Part shown: piece after piece, positions 62,363 through 64,000 of the stretch
Layout of the letters: each line of letters starts with the position of its first letter
How positions within the stretch are numbered: the stretch's first letter is position 1
NCBI RefSeq assembly: GCF_003336875.1
Contig: NZ_QGNJ01000004.1
Location: 1 to 64,000, forward strand
Source: Oleisolibacter albus
GTDB taxonomy: Bacteria > Pseudomonadota > Alphaproteobacteria > Azospirillales > Azospirillaceae
Length of the DNA: 64,000 bases
Reading direction: 5' to 3'
Made by a program: the position numbers and the translations under genes
Notes under the pieces: model-generated
What the model was told of the DNA's origin: nothing
What the model saw: the letters and a program-made list of their open reading frames with translations, nothing else
The model's database searches: none

Positions 62363-64000
62363 CGACGTTATCCCCCTGCCGCGCGTCACCTTCTGCCGTT
62401 GACATGAAAAACGTGCTCGGATCGTCGCGGAAGCGGCGATACTGGACCAAGGCCGTGTCGTCGGCGCTGAAGTCCGGGGGGAAGCCCAGGGTGTCGTTCG
62501 GGTACAACTCGCATGTGTCCTGTTCGCCGGTCGCGGTGATGCCGACGTGTTGGGCGTCGTAGAGGAAAATCGGATAGTCGAACCGATCCTTCAGCAATTG
62601 GCGCGCTTCCGCCGTCTTCAGGTCGGTCATGCGCTTCAGATAGCGGGCAAGCTCCGCTTGCGCGGCCTTGCGCGCATCCGCATCACGCGCCCGCTTCGCG
62701 GCGGCAATCTCCTGTTCGATCCGGGCGGTTTCCCGGTCGATCTCGGGTTGGTACTTCGCGTCGATCTCCGCGTTCGCGGTGTACCGCTTGTCCTCGAAAT
62801 CCGCCGCCTCAAGGTCCGTGAACTTCTGCATGAACAGCAACGACGCCTTTACCGTGGCTCCGGCGGAATAGAAGGTTTCTTGCGGCAGGCTGACCACGGC
62901 GCGGATGAACGCGCGGTCCTCGCAGAACTCCCGCACATAGGCCAGCGACGGGTTGTTGAAGATGCCTTCCGGCAACACGATGCCGAACCGCCCGCCGGGC
63001 TTCAGCAGCGACAGGCACCGTTCGATGAACAGGATTTCCGTCTTGACCTTGCCCAGCTTGCGGTTCGCGCTGTCGTCGCCCCGCTTGGGTAGGTCGAACA
63101 GCGACGCGATGGGCACCTTGTCTTCCGCCGCCTTTTGCACCCGCGCTTGCGCGTCGCGGTAGGCGTCGCCGTAGATGCCTTCGTAGAGCCTGCGCTGTTC
63201 GTCGGTGGACCGCACGTCGCCGGGGCCAAGCCTGTCGGTGGGTTCGACGTTCGCCCCGAACGGCGGGTTGGTCAGAATGATGTCGAACCGGCCTTCGAAG
63301 ATGCCGTTGACGTTGATGAAACCGTTGTGATGATGCACGCCGCCGTGACCGTCGCCGTGCATGATCATGTTCATCTTGGACGTGCGCGCCATGCGTTCGT
63401 TCGCGTCGCACCCGTAGATGCAGCGGTTGGCGAGCGTCCACAGGCGGGAACCTTCGCTGGCCGGATCGATGGTCGCCTGAAGCTCTTCGTACCGCGCCCG
63501 CAGCCGTTCCGCGCGTTCCTCGTCCGACAGGGGAAGCGCGTTCAGGTCGGTCACGGTGGCCTGATACTGACGGTCCACGTCGGCAAGGATTTGCTCGCGC
63601 ACCATCTCGAAGAAGCGGATGAGGAAGCCGCCCGAGCCGCTGGCGGGATCGCACACTACGTCGCCTTCCTTCGGCTCCACCATGCGCACCATGAATTCGA
63701 CGATGGTGCGCGGGGTGAAGAACTGCCCGATCTCCCCCCGGAAGGTACGGCCAAGGAAGCGTTCGAAGGCGATGCCCTTGATGTCCTCGCTCGTGTCCGA
63801 CAGGTTGTAGCGTTCGAGCAACTGGACGATTTCCCGCCCGGTTGGGGCCTTCAGGTTCAGCCGTTCGGTCGGCGCGAACAGGTTGTCGTAACGGAAGGCG
63901 TCCTTCGTCTGGCGGAACAGTTCTTGAAGCGGGTCTTCGCCAAGCTGAGTGTCCAGCCAATCCGCCGTGAACAGGTTGAGCCGCTGTTTCTTGCGGCGCA
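62355..64000 (-). CDS. hsdM: Type I restriction-modification methyltransferase HsdM (N-terminus outside window)
   Basis: At least 548 residues lie in the window and the frame stays open through the right edge (..RKKQRLNLFTADWLDTQLGE, FRQTKDAFRYDNLFAPTE..). The S-adenosylmethionine motif is VVCDPASGSGGFLIRFFEMV, and the catalytic motif is DIILTNPPFGANVEPTDRL (NPPF). The C-terminal helices (EIAAAKRARDADARKAAQAE) pair with HsdS. It methylates adenine in the site chosen by HsdS. The restriction subunit hsdR is not in the window. Confidence 0.95.
   Translation of the reverse strand, partial: RRKKQRLNLFTADWLDTQLGEDPLQELFRQTKDAFRYDNLFAPTERLNLKAPTGREIVQLLERYNLSDTSEDIKGIAFERFLGRTFRGEIGQFFTPRTIVEFMVRMVEPKEGDVVCDPASGSGGFLIRFFEMVREQILADVDRQYQATVTDLNALPLSDEERAERLRARYEELQATIDPASEGSRLWTLANRCIYGCDANERMARTSKMNMIMHGDGHGGVHHHNGFINVNGIFEGRFDIILTNPPFGANVEPTDRLGPGDVRSTDEQRRLYEGIYGDAYRDAQARVQKAAEDKVPIASLFDLPKRGDDSANRKLGKVKTEILFIERCLSLLKPGGRFGIVLPEGIFNNPSLAYVREFCEDRAFIRAVVSLPQETFYSAGATVKASLLFMQKFTDLEAADFEDKRYTANAEIDAKYQPEIDRETARIEQEIAAAKRARDADARKAAQAELARYLKRMTDLKTAEARQLLKDRFDYPIFLYDAQHVGITATGEQDTCELYPNDTLGFPPDFSADDTALVQYRRFRDDPSTFFMSTAEGDARQGDNVDA

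Overview
The DNA is very GC-rich. Most intact genes look alphaproteobacterial, probably from an Azospirillum/Niveispirillum-like member of the Rhodospirillales; this placement is inferred from gene content, not from a marker gene. Four regions can be separated.

(1) 1-17 kb, a defence island. A cut-off IS630-type transposase at the left edge is followed by an 80-repeat CRISPR array (237-5454), its leader, and a one-direction type I-C operon read right to left: truncated cas3, cas5c, cas8c (with a probable internal cas11c start), cas7, a second full-length cas3, cas4, cas1 and cas2. Nearly every junction overlaps or is a few bases long. The operon has two cas3 genes. The one in the usual first position ends just after its DEAQ box, and the complete one sits between cas7 and cas4. 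To the right lie broken conjugation genes (trbE-like and trbI-like) and a broken LysR regulator. The island ends at the 3' side of tRNA-Arg(CCG), a classic integration point.

(2) 17-25 kb, chromosomal housekeeping and unassigned genes: a membrane protein, a GNAT acetyltransferase, mtgA, a DinG-type helicase, an AEC transporter, a TerB-like protein and an S24 (LexA/CI-like) repressor.

(3) 25.3-41.9 kb, a T7-like (podoviral) late gene module: two small proteins of unknown role, portal, Bbp19-like protein, scaffold, capsid, tail tube A and B, a gp14-like internal protein, a tail fibre with three C-terminal repeats, large terminase, and a SleB-type lysin lacking its usual catalytic Glu. The late genes are open and translationally coupled, but there is no RNA polymerase, replication gene or integrase. 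The genes between scaffold and capsid (RES-Xre toxin-antitoxin, WYL regulator, GST-like protein, methyltransferase) look like cargo. This is a candidate domesticated particle, possibly GTA-like.

(4) 42-59.6 kb, chromosomal genes: DUF952-pyrD, a HAD hydrolase, a ribbon-helix-helix protein, a GIN-domain protein, an ECF sigma/anti-sigma/periplasmic sensor trio, a hybrid histidine kinase, a phytochrome-derived GGDEF-EAL protein that has lost its chromophore site, an unknown two-gene operon, a second histidine kinase, and a DUF971/Trm112/LON-domain/thioredoxin cluster. At tRNA-Gly(GCC) (59569-59643) a second island begins, with clustered 10-bp repeats, an XRE regulator, a secreted protein and a type I restriction-modification locus (hsdS, hsdM) that runs off the right edge.
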